Assembly: GCA_947034885.2 (NCBI GenBank)
Contig: OX344758.2
Coordinates: 16,643,067-16,707,066, forward strand
Direction: 5' to 3'
Length of the DNA stretch: 64,000 nt
DNA from: Thuidium tamariscinum
Taxonomy: Eukaryota; Streptophyta; Bryopsida; Hypnales; Thuidiaceae
Shown here: positions 13,501-24,106 of the stretch, piece after piece
Layout of the letters: the number at the start of each line of letters is the position of its first letter
Position numbering within the stretch: position 1 is the first letter of the stretch
Made by a program: the position numbers and the translations under genes
Notes under the pieces: generated by a model
Databases searched by the model: none
The model's input: the letters and a program-made list of their open reading frames with translations, nothing else
What the model was told of the DNA's origin: nothing

Positions 13501-15117
13501 GATATGGCTTTGGTCCCTGGTAACTAATTCGCAAGATGAGGTTCAACTCTTGAAGTGCATGCAGTTGTGACCAATTTTGCCTTAATATGATATTTAAGAG
13601 TACATGATATTATTGCAGGTCAATACACACGCTCCAACACTTGGGTATTACTCACATCTTGTGTCTTTGCCCCTCGGACCTTCTGGATGCAAATGTGGGG
13701 GACTTTCCGGATTTGTTCACCTACAAGAATCTTGCGGTACAATTTACTTTTGTTATTTATTTCCTTTCAAGTTAATGTTGGTTCTCCTTTGGTTCAGTTC
13801 TTCTTAATTGTAAATTTTTTAAAGATTAATCTAGACAATTTCACGAGCTTTTAGACAACATTATAGAGAGCACGTTCCCCATGGTTCACAGAAGGTTCTC
13901 CCGATGATCACAATGATCATACGGAAGCCCCCCAATGTATTGTGGAGAGTCTTGTATCGTTACGTTGACTATGAGGAGACCTCACGAATCATGAATCATT
14001 TTGCATTTATAAATTCAAAGATCGTAGTCGGAGTGTAGTCGGAGTTTGGACACGCAGGCAATATTTTTGCAAGATTTGACGACTTATTGATGGGATTGAT
14101 GAGGTGCAGGTGAGGGATGTGGAGGATGAAAACATAGCAGCCCATTTTGAGGATGCGTGTTCTTTCATAGAACAGGCTGAGAAAGAGGGGAAGACCATTT
14201 TGGTGCACTGTTTTGAAGGCAAGAGCCGAAGTGCTGCTGTCGTTCTGGCCTACCTCATGCTTCGCAAGTAAGGCCCAGTTAGATGGTTGAATTCAGCCAA
14301 TGGAAAAACGTGTGCTGAATTCTAAAGCTGTGAAAAGCTTCTTCAAATGGTTAGAGGCAGAATTTTTTTTCAAGTATGAAACCAACAAGCTAGGCTTAGC
14401 TTAGCTGTATTATTCACCAAAGCTATAGCATTTGCTATGTTGTTATAGACTTCTAAGAGAGTAAGACGATACAGAAGAAAATTTTAACATTACTGACTTA
14501 TTTTGGTGGGTTATGAATTTGGTGCATCAAGGAATTTTAGTCTTGCACAAGCATGGTCATTATTGAAAACAGCTCATCGACGTACCCAGCCAAACGATGG
14601 CTTCATGAAGGTATGTCTTCTCCACCGCACTTTTACTTCTCATGCAAAACCCTGTAGCGCCAAGAAAGTCCACTACGAAGCTAATAGGCGATTATAGTAA
14701 CCTTCGAAAAAAATATCTGTGTTCTTTCAAACAACATTTACGTAGGTTACGGTTTCTTCATTCTTATGGGTGCACTCTGTTACCGTTGTTGAAGATTTGT
14801 AAATGATTTATCTCAACTCCAACAGATATGAAAGCAAGCCGTTTTTGACTATTTGGGTATTTAGCGGTTAATTGTGCTATCATTAGTGACAGTGGAGAAA
14901 TTTGATGATTTTCTGTGGGTGGCAGACGCTGGTGGAGCTGGATAGAAAGTTGCATGGAAAAGCATCAATGAGTTTCCTAAAGCGCAGGCCTGTTGGCCAG
15001 AACTGTCCCATATGTCATAAGCTGGCTGGCTTAAGCCTGGTTGCTGTTAACCAGCATATAAGGAGGGTACATCCTGGAGTTTCCCTTCCTTTGTCCCCTC
15101 CACCAAATATCATGTAG
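4548..15117 (+). CDS. PHS1: PHS1-like dual protein: tubulin-kinase domain plus dual-specificity phosphatase
   Basis: Ortholog of Arabidopsis PROPYZAMIDE-HYPERSENSITIVE 1. That protein has an actin-fragmin-kinase-like domain that phosphorylates alpha-tubulin under osmotic stress and a phosphatase domain that restrains it. Supported exons: 6453-6836, 7718-7918, 8516-8676, 9198-9343, 9549-9772, 10423-10899, 11374-11652, 11984-12130, 12608-12723, 13619-13736, 14110-14267, 14532-14610 and 14926-15117. All phases agree and give 893 residues. Two tentative in-phase 5' exons (4548-4571, starting MATMLYRQ, and 5546-5677) would give about 945, against 929 in Arabidopsis. Landmarks: basic docking-like stretch TRRRSYRPSP; VTVNSGGVVYFAMF and FKFGSSRLATQSERLG; LVLDMVLRNEDRL then GWRGNPGNLLVTED; phosphatase loop HCFEGKSRS with its Cys codon at 14209-14211; and a terminal C2H2-like module CPIC(x13)HxxxxH. 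It stops soon after that module, so it lacks the long C-terminal tail that carries the nuclear export signal in Arabidopsis. Acceptors at 10423 (or 10438) and 11374 (or 11398) are ambiguous but in frame. Confidence 0.93.
7106..7162. repeat. Short hairpin inside a PHS1 intron
   Basis: Left arm 7106-7124 (ATGATTCATGGAGAGGTCC) pairs with right arm 7142-7162 apart from two or three mismatches, around a 17-nt loop. It lies in the 881-bp intron 6837-7717. It may be a MITE remnant; a small-RNA precursor is possible but unsupported. Confidence 0.5.
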
Positions 15118-17324
15118 TCCCCCTCCTTGCCCAACCGTGTCAACTTCTGTCAAACTGGTCTGTTGAAGGGAGTTGGTATTCTTTGACCTTGATATGGATA
15201 TGAAACTTACTGTCGGAGAAGAGATTCTGTGTTGTGTACATTACATTATTCAGGCCATGGGAAAGGGAAAGAAAAGTATGCGGCAAGGACCTCCAAGGGA
15301 GGCCACTCTTGTAAATACTAAAATCAGGTGATATACTTCTACAGTTTGCAATGATGCAAAGTTTATGATGCCACCTTAAATTAGCATTAGGTGGTGGAGG
15401 TAGAACAGATCTAGAATAGTCCATATTTGCACAGAATATTCTTGAGATACTTTGAGTATTGTGTTTTAATTCATACGGTACTCAGAATTACTCTTTTATC
15501 TCATGTGAGATCGAAATTGATAAGGGATGACCAAGAATTGAGCCTTCAGTGTTATGGCATGAATTTTAAGTTTGAATAAAGGTGATCGGGGTTAAGGTGA
15601 CGACCATTATTACTGCCACTTCGTCTTCTTCCGAGAGTGACTCTCTACGTTACGTTTTCGCTTATTAGTTTTAGGAGTGCTAAGATAGCGTGGTCAGAAC
15701 AGATGGCCATCTTCTGACTTGTGCGTCACTGAATTTAGTTTTTCTTCCATGGTCATTTTGAGGACATACTAGAGAACTACAGTAAATTGCAGGAGTTGGA
15801 TTGTGCAGGATTTGTTCTATGAATGCTGTGACACTAGTTTAGCATCATTATTTTTGTTACATCAAACCTTTTTTGAACTTCTTGGAGTTTTCTCTAAATT
15901 GATTGAAAAGTTCAAAATTTGGGAAGTTTTATCAATTTAAAACAGAAAAATTAATTTGAAACCAGGTGTGTTATGAAACACTTAGGAAGAAACAAATACA
16001 ACAATATCATGTATGGATTGAAAGATCACAATGTTTGATCACAAATTATAGGGGATAAATTTGCAAGTGAATTCAAGTCTTTAATCAAAATATTTAATTA
16101 TTTCTAAAAGGTCTGGATTAGCTTCATTCATTTTTTTGGTTTGCTTGGCCTTAGACACGTAGTTTATCGCTCACAACTTTTTAAATGTATGTTTATGCCT
16201 TGTAGAACTTGAAATGAAGGTAAATGCCTACACACTTCCTCATGTTGTAATTTTTTCCAATTTTTAATATTGATAAACTATATTTAAACTATCTTCAATT
16301 GAATATTTACCTAAGCTATTTTGAATAGTATTTTTTGCTACCCAAAAATGCAAAATTGAAGATTAAAATTACAACATAAATATTTTTACTGAAATTATAC
16401 AAGTCTATTAAAAGGTTCTTGAAAACTAGCACCATATTCAGTTACCTTATGTATTCAAAGGATTATAGCTTTAATAATGTGTAGAAGAATGCAAATATTT
16501 TTTACCTCTCAAATGCAAATGAAACATCTTCAAATTAGGAAAAATTAATTTTTTTTCTTCATTATTTTCAATTATTTACCTTTTTCTAAAAGTCAAATTT
16601 GAAAATTGTCTATTTTCTTGCAATTTAACCATTTTTTTTTTCAAAACAAATTTGTGGGCTATAATTTTCACATGAAAAAGTACTTTAAATGCATTATAAA
16701 TTATTCATGTTTTATTTCCTTTTTTTTTTTAATTTCCATATTTACACCAAATTTACATTCACGAATTTCTTATCGACAGGAACCTCATATTCAATTGTTT
16801 GTGTATGAAATGTACACCAAGGATGGATAGTCTCACACCAATCGTTGGACTATGTATCTAATTTGTACATTTTGCAACATCTCTAACTCCTACACTGAGT
16901 AGTTCCATTCTAATTATACAGTCCTATTATATAATTTTCTACCAACCTCGTAATGCTCTGACAAATGCTTCATTCACATCGAAAAAAGCCCAAAATTCTC
17001 AAAACAGCAATAACCATCCAAACGCGTGGCTAAACCGAAGTAATAGTCATATTGTCCTCAACTTTATTACAACTCAGTCGGAGATAGACTTGGTCAAATA
17101 TTGTACAGATTGAAGACGGTGATAAAAGAACAACAATAAAAGATCAAACATCACTACTGTAGCTCATCCCCATCTTCCTCACGCACGGTCAGATGGAGAT
17201 TGATCATATACAATTAATCCCGAAATGAAATCACACCACTCGCTATCATACACCGAACAAATGAATCGCTCCAACTATTGTCCCTGAATTTGTAAAAATC
17301 CACTAAGACCAACAAATGATTGAT
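15118..17324. other. Convergent intergenic spacer (PHS1 3' side / rubredoxin 3' side)
   Basis: This spacer holds the 3'UTRs of two convergent genes. From about 15850 base composition becomes strongly A/T rich, with long T and A runs. No conserved reading frame, RNA gene or clear repeat was recognised. Confidence 0.6.
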
Positions 17325-19074
17325 CTAATTCTGAGGATCCTCCTTGGTGGTGTCCAACACCTCGCCCACAGAGGCGTTCGCCAGCATGAAGCGCGCCTTG
17401 GGAGCCGAACATTCTGCCAAAGCCAAAACCAAATCCAAATTTCTCTTCCCATCAGAAAAATTCATTTCATTCATGCATCACCCCAACAGTCAAATTCACA
17501 GAAACTCTGTCTGTAGCCTGAAATTAAATTACAGAGATAGGAAAGGAATGTACAATTACATCTAACAACCTTAAGTTTTCAATAGTAGAATTTGAAAAAT
17601 TTAGCATCCTTATTTAGTTATATCGATCTTTCCGGTACACATGTTCGAAAACTTTTGACATCAGGAATAGTTTAGCGGTAGAAAAATTTCCAGAAAGATT
17701 CAAAAGTTCTTTCAAATTTTCCTCACAAGGACATACAGACATATGACATATGACATCTTGTGATTCTCCTTAGCAATTGAAAAGTGATAACTTATGCACC
17801 ATTTTCTTCCTCACAACATATATGAAAGGGTACGTGAAACTTCATTATTCGATTAACTCATCATCCCGTACTCAAATGATGCAATTCTTTCGTGCGCGCG
17901 TTGCAATTCGAACTTGAAAATCCGGTCGAGGGTCAACAAATAATTAATTAGCAACTTTCAAAGGTGGAAAAAGGCTTACGGGGGCAGTTGTAATCCTCTC
18001 CAACATCCTCGAAGGGCTTCTGGTCGTCGTACACGTATCCACAGTCCTGGCAGATGTACGCCATGCGCTCGGTCACGGGAACCTCCGAGCCCTGCTCCAG
18101 AGGCGCGCTCTTCGTCACCACGCCAAGAGGAGCTTCCGAGCCGCTCATGCCCGCTGGAGTCGTGGGGGCGCTCGAGGTGTTACCTCGGCCTCCGGGGCCA
18201 GGCTCGACTTTGCTGCTCTCAGCTCGCACCACCATCAGGGATGCCCTCTTGAAAGCCACGGCGCCTGAACAAAATAATCACCAAGTGTTAGCACAGGTCC
18301 AGTCAATTCTATCAAACCGAAGCTCACAACATTCAAGAAACCCTGCATGATTAATTAATCACGATCTTTTCGTGCGTACAGGAAACGCGCGCACAATATT
18401 GAGAAATCTGGGATACAGTAAGTAGGGTTGATTCAGCTAACCTTCACCGTCAACAACAACACACCCGTGGTAGCATCCCACTGATCCCAGACAGACATGC
18501 AGAAACTACCACCTCACAAACCTGTAACCTCGTTGTGAAACCCAGAAATCGATTGATATTTCATCATTTCGGTATACTAAAGATTACTGTATAGTAATTG
18601 GAAAAAACACATTCAACACCCAAAAACACACCCAAGAAATCACCGATCCCAGCTATTAGGTCAAAAAGAACGACGACATTCACCGATCGCTGAGACCGAC
18701 CGTGTTACAAATCCTTCGTCCACAGAAACTAGGGATGGAACGGCCCACGAAAGCCCGTGGTTAACAAATTCATGCAATTCCAGATCCGATCATTAAATCA
18801 TTAATTTCGCGAACTACAGACATCCTGTACACCACATACAATTAATTACTGCATGCAATCATCCCCAACATTTCACAAACACTTGATTAGCTCCAAACCC
18901 AAGTCGGTCCCAGACGCCAATTGACATGCCCCAACCAACTCTCCTTGGCCTGATCAGAAACATACCATTGCTGAACCTGACGCTGGTCCCGGAGCTGGCC
19001 TGCCTCAAGCTCGGGACGCTCGCAACAACCGGCGCCGCCACCACCTGGGCACGCACATTCATCGCCAACGCCAT
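17325..19074 (-). CDS. Plastid-targeted rubredoxin-family protein
   Basis: Small iron-binding electron carrier of the rubredoxin fold. Plant members act in chloroplasts, several in photosystem assembly or redox protection. Exons on the minus strand are 18966-19074, 17980-18264 and 17325-17413. They have clean GT-AG borders and join as 483 nt (160 residues). The N-terminus (MALAMNVRAQVVAAPVVASV...) is rich in Ala, Val, Ser and Arg with no acidic residues, as in a chloroplast transit peptide, followed by a Pro/Gly/Ser linker. The rubredoxin domain is at the C-terminal end: YICQDCGYVYD, then PFEDVGEDYNCPQCSAPKAR. It carries both Cys-x2-Cys iron ligand pairs, the second assembled across the 17980/17413 junction. 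No C-terminal membrane helix follows, unlike the thylakoid-anchored RBD1/ENH1 types, so a soluble stromal form is inferred. The frame stays open upstream of the chosen ATG to about 19641; that ATG was chosen because it gives a normal transit peptide. Confidence 0.92.
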
Positions 19075-19644
19075 TGTAATCGAATTGCACTTCAAGAAAG
19101 CACTTAAGGTAAGCAGAGAGATCGAAACGCGGGAGTAGAAGGAGCTGTAGGTCAGGTTGGAGAGCTTGATGAGCAAGGCTGGAGTGCAGAATGTTGGGGA
19201 TGGATCGACAGAGGGAGCGGGTGGTGATGATATAGGCTTCCCATGCGCGTGACGGCAGCCGTGGATGGGAGCCCAAGGCGGATGGCCGCACCACGTGGCT
19301 GGAGAAGCAAGGGAGACGCTGCGCCAAGTGGCGAGGGCCGTGCGCGCTGGGGCGCTGGGAGCATGCCAGACACGTTCGCTCTGGGAATGGACCGCATCGC
19401 AACAGAGATTGAAGCCGTAGCTTAGCTTCGTCTGGGTCTGATCTGCTGCCCTGCTGCTGCCGTGAGAAGAAACGGGAGTTCGCCGCGGGAAGACCGACTG
19501 CTGGGGGCCGCTCGATGCAGAGGGCGCACATGGCTCCCGCTCCAGGGGATGGCGCTGCATGCGCTTCATGGCCACACAGGGATCGGAACTCAATCCATCC
19601 GGAAGGGAAGGCCGCAGGCCACGTGAAATCCTACCGCACATAGC
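19075..19644 (-). promoter_or_regulatory. GC-rich 5' leader/promoter of the rubredoxin gene with a G-box
   Basis: GC-rich stretch directly upstream of the rubredoxin ATG. A G-box CACGTG lies at 19292-19297, about 220 bp before the start codon; G-boxes are common in light-regulated plastid genes. The region ends at a MITE cluster starting at 19645. Long open frames here reflect GC content and match no known protein. Confidence 0.55.
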
Positions 19645-20605
19645 TAAGGTAAGAGGTCCTATAATGGACCATCTAAGGGCTGAAACAGAATTTCAGGGAG
19701 GTAAAACTTCTAGAAATATTTTCCAGTAAATTTTCCTTGAAAGACAAGCAGAATTGACATTTAACCCAAGTCGTTTCATATTTTTTTGAGCTTTTTCAAA
19801 TTAGTTATCAAATTTTGAAGTTGAAAGGACATAGGGCTCTAAAATGGTGCCCTAGCTACAATATACACTGTCTGCTGAAGGCTATGAAAAAGCAACATGT
19901 ACAAGTACTGTACATTTAAGATAGGGCACCATTTTAGAACCCGCTCCATTTAAGAGCCTTCTACCTTACTATAAGGTAGAATGGAGCGGGTTCTAAAATG
20001 GTGCCCTATCTTAAATGTATAGTACTTGTACATGTTGCTTTTTCATAGCCTTCAGCAATGTACTGACAGTGTACATTTTAGCTAGGGCACCGTTTTAGAG
20101 CCCTATGTCCTTTCAACTTCAAAATTTGATAACTATTTCGAAAAAGCTCAGAAAAATATGAAACGGCTTGGGTTAAATGTCAGTTCTACTTGTCTATCAA
20201 GGAAAATTTAATGAAAAACATTTCTAGAAGTTTCACCTCCCTGAAATTCTATTTCAGCCCTTAGTTGGTCCATTATAGGACCTCTTACCTTAATGGATAA
20301 TCTAAGGGCTGAAACTGAATTTTGGGGAGGTGAAACATCTTCAAATAATTTTGAGTATATTTACTTAGAAAGACAAGTGGAATTGACATCTAACCCAAGT
20401 CGTTTCATATATTTTGGAGCTTTTTTGAATTAGTTATCAAATTTTGAAGTTGAAAACACATAGGGCTCTAAAATGGTGCCCTAGCTAAAATGTACACTAT
20501 CAGTACACTGCTGAAGGCTATAAAAAAGGCAACAAGTACAAACATTTTACATTTTAGATAGGACACCATTTTAATGCCCACTCCATTTTAGGACCTCTTA
20601 CCTTA
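19645..20605. mobile_element. Triple fold-back MITE cluster with TA-type ends
   Basis: Three ~320-bp copies of one element lie side by side: unit 1 at 19645-19968 (forward), unit 2 at about 19970-20292 (inverted, forming a near-perfect palindrome with unit 1) and unit 3 at about 20293-20605 (forward, left end shortened). Outer ends are TA-AGGTAAGAGGTCC and its complement GGACCTCTTACCT-TA. Inside each unit a second inverted pair is built on CTAAAATGGTGCCCTA. Shared internal landmarks include ACCCAAGTCGTTTCATAT. A fourth copy is at 62768-63097. The ends and TA target suggest a Tc1/mariner-type (Stowaway-like) non-autonomous element; no transposase is present. Confidence 0.85.
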
Positions 20606-20889
20606 CTGTTGAGAACATTTGGAACATGTCCAAAATTGTAAACATGGTAAAACTATATTTTTTGAGAACCTAAAAAATTTTGAATATTCAAAAATTACTC
20701 TTGAGAAAATTTCAAAATAGTATTGCATTTAAACATGAATAGAAAAAATTAAGCCAAAATTAGGAGTGTTGAAAAAGTAGGAAAAGAAGTGCCAAAATTT
20801 AAGAAAAGGAAAGGAAGTTGCAGAATTGTTGGAATTTTAAAATTCAAGAGTATTTTGGCAACAAGTTGCCAAATCTAACCTATGTATAC

Positions 20890-21118
20890 AGTACCATTGA
20901 AGGTAAATCCAGCAAGGTGAATTTTAGATTCTCTAGATAAAAGTGAAAAAAAGTCTCTTGTTTTGTGTCGTGTCACTAGGATATGCTTTAGATGTCTCCT
21001 AGCTAATTTGGGGTCTCTAATTGCAAATATGAATTAAAAATTTAAAAAAAATTTAAAAATTCTTGCATTCTTTTCCAAGGGAAATTCACCTTACTGGACC
21101 CACCTTCAACAGTAGGAT
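20890..21118. mobile_element. Diverged MITE with GAAGGT-containing inverted ends
   Basis: Left end CCATTGAAGGTAAATCC then AAGGTGAATTTT; right end AAATTCACCTTACTGGACCC then ACCTTCAACAG, complementary over about 30 bp. The outer tract resembles the termini of the element at 46264-46514 (ACCATCGAAGGTGGGCCC), so both may belong to one old family. Confidence 0.5.
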
Positions 21119-21732
21119 TTAATATGCTTTGGGAATTCCCAAAAGCAAGAGTGAATTGGTACCCCTAGCCAAAGTACACGGCACACTAAATAGTGAAATT
21201 AGATTAGGCACCCCTCACTAATTTCTCAACATTCTACTCTATGGTAGAGGTAAACCATTAGTTACAAGTGCCCCATAAACAATCAATAGTGTACCCTATT
21301 TCCAACCAAGATTGAAAATGATTTTAGTTTTCTCCTTAAAATGCATGTCTTTGTATTTTTCTACAATTTGAACCAATTCAATGATACATAAATGAACAAG
21401 GAAGTAGGAAGCAATGAATGGAAAAGTAGTTTTTGAATGATCAAAACTAGACAACTCTAAATGTTGGTCATGGGTCAAGTCCAACTTTTGCCTTTCTAAA
21501 TTCATAGTAATTTCAATTCAAGAGATAAATTTACCAAAATTTTTGCAATCCCCATCATTTCTATCAATGCACAAATATTTGCTTCGCTTTGTAACACCCT
21601 AGATCATATCCAAGTATGTTTATTTATCGGTTATGAGAATATCATATATTAATAATTTGTATATCATTCCTATAGTTGAAGGATGCAGTGATAAATGCAA
21701 GAACTATACATGTTGCATGAGTTCACTTGGTA

Positions 21733-21790
21733 GATGATTGCAAGAAACACCTATCATATTTTTTGTCACACATTCCTTGCAAAAAAAAAT
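21733..21790. mobile_element. Solo left end of the GATTGCAAGAAACAC family
   Basis: GATGATTGCAAGAAACACCT followed by a TTTTGTCACA tract matches the left ends at 22428 and 32619. No matching right end was found for this copy, so it is a fragment. Confidence 0.5.
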
Positions 21791-22242
21791 TTGTGCAATA
21801 AGTACGGCAAAATTAATTGAATGAATATAAAATTCAATAGCAAACTTCCTATAGCAAAAGAAAATGTACTACAACTTTTTCAATTTTTTCAAATTGAATT
21901 CAAATGTATGTCATACATACAAATTTGGTGATTTTTAGTACTATGAGGTAATTTTTTGATGAATAACATCATCAAATTTGATATCCTAGCTCTTCAAATG
22001 GAATTACACCCTTTTAATAGAAGGATTTCAAAAAACATGTTTTAGTGTGTTTTGCATTGGCCTAAAGTGTGTTGCATTCAAGTTGAATTTATATTGAATT
22101 CAAAAATATTTTTTTAGTTCTAGCTTTGTAAACATGCTAACAATTGTAGTCAAAGGTAATCAAAACCCCAATGTGACCAAACATGTAACTCTTCCAACCA
22201 ATTGTTCATCTTTGTCCTTCACACTAGTAATATAAATAGTGT

Positions 22243-22244
<2 letters not shown>

Positions 22245-22312
<68 letters not shown>
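22245..22312. repeat. (AT)n microsatellite, 68 bp
   Basis: Uninterrupted AT dinucleotide run of about 34 units in repeat-rich intergenic DNA. Confidence 0.97.
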
Positions 22313-22315
<3 letters not shown>

Positions 22316-22427
22316 CACATGGTTTAGAATTCATGGTAATGTAAGGTATTTTAAGAAACAATAGTCCTATAATCCTATTCTCCATCACAATTGAAGTGAT
22401 ATTATCATCTACAATAACTTTTGGAAT

Positions 22428-23184
22428 GGATCATTGCAAGAAACACTCCACATTTTTGTCTCAAAAATGTAGTTTTTTGGCATAAGACTAGAAGTCCTGC
22501 ACAATCCTGCCAATACAGCATGTGTGCATTACGCCTATCAATGTTAGTTGTTGATTTTGGGCGCCCGTAAATTTGGGTTGTCGATTTAGTACTATGTAGT
22601 ACTATGCAGTACTATAGAGTGCTATGAAGTACTACTCAAGCCACTAGGAGCAGAAAATAGCAGAAAAAAGATCTATGGACTTCTTCATTTTTAGTAATTC
22701 AAAAAAAATTCAAAAAACCATTTTCTTAAAATCCATTTTTCTAAACAAAATTGTACTCACATTGCAATATAAAATTCCCCTATGAAATTTTTTCCCTCTT
22801 TATAGCCTTTGTGCAAAGGAAGGGCACTTTGACCCCATGTGCACAATAGATATATTATTATTTTCATAAAACTCGTCTTCAATCCTTGAAACTTTAGTAG
22901 ACCTCCAACTTGTACAATTTGTGGCTTCAAATTCCAATTTTTGAGTCAAGAATAAGACTAAAAATCACCAAAATGGCCAAGGTAGACATCCAACTGGGGG
23001 CAATTTAAAAATAGTAAAATAATTCTAATAATTTTGAAAAAATTATGGAACGTGTAAAAAAATTTTGTTCACCTTCTTCCAAATTTCAAGTCAAAAAAAC
23101 AAAAGGTGAAAAATTTATGAGCAAAAAACTACTTGTTGGAGGTCAAGGGGACAAAAAAAAGGACAAGTGTTTCTTGCAATCACC
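22428..23184. mobile_element. Non-autonomous TIR element, GATTGCAAGAAACAC family, copy B
   Basis: Left end GGATCATTGCAAGAAACACT and right end ACAAGTGTTTCTTGCAATCA form inverted termini around about 757 bp. The interior shares landmarks with copy A (32619-33338), such as the ATCCAACTGGGGGCAA / CCCAATTGGATGT segment read in opposite orientation. No open frame looks like a transposase. Confidence 0.65.
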
Positions 23185-24106
23185 TAAATACAAGTCCAAT
23201 GAATGTGAAATTTCTATTGGAGATGTCTAATTTGATGGCAATTAGATCTCTTATTTTTTTAAATTAAAAAAAATTATATTTAAAAGCCAATTTTGTTAAT
23301 TTGTCACACTTTGAAATTTAGTAGTTTTTACTATGTTTGGAGTACCAAAATTGATAGATCTTGAATTGAAATTTTGGTGGTCTATTCACATTCAAGGTGG
23401 GAATATGCCTACCAAGGGGCATCTAAAAATATATCATTTTATATTCTCTAGGTTTATGTAAATAGGGTTTCCTTCTAAGAATACTTTTGAACATTGAACG
23501 GATGGTATCATCTTCATTTTTTTGGTGAAATTTGATCACTATCAAGTCCTTAAAAATGGAATATTTTTAATTTTTTTTATGTCCATGAATTTCTATTTAT
23601 TATTAATTTATTCCTCATTAATTTTGTTTTCGACAACAATCTATTTTTTTTCTATTTCAATATTATTTCATTGCTTACAATTTATTTAGAGTAATTGCAA
23701 CTGTACATTTAGCCCTTGATTTTGGCAATCAATGACTAAGATTGTTGTGCTACTTAAAAGTCATAGTACTCTAAGGTTGAATTTCAGGATTTTACCAAAA
23801 TGCTATAGAAAATGGATGGTAATTCTTACAATGACCTTGTAAAAAAGATTGGTTTGCCGCAATTGAGATATGCCTCTTTACATAAGTGTCCATGGAAACA
23901 CACTTACAATGTGCCATTGTAGTGCTCTTTTATCAAGCTAGGCAAAGGTTGCTCTAATATAATTTAGACTACAATGGGCTTGCTTCCATTTGTTTTGGAA
24001 TGAAGTAGTTTACTTTATATTGAGGATTACTCTTATGCATTTTTGGTCATCCATTTTCATGTTGAAAGGATGTTCATTGTTAGTTTCTTTGAAACCTCAA
24101 GTGCCT

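Noticed and set aside
18887-19531. 214-codon minus-strand frame
   Set aside because: Out-of-frame shadow of the rubredoxin leader and exon 1; composition reflects GC content.
18859-19641. 260-codon minus-strand open frame starting MCGRISRG
   Set aside because: Its 3' part is rubredoxin exon 1 plus intron; the upstream part is low-complexity GC-rich leader with no domain.
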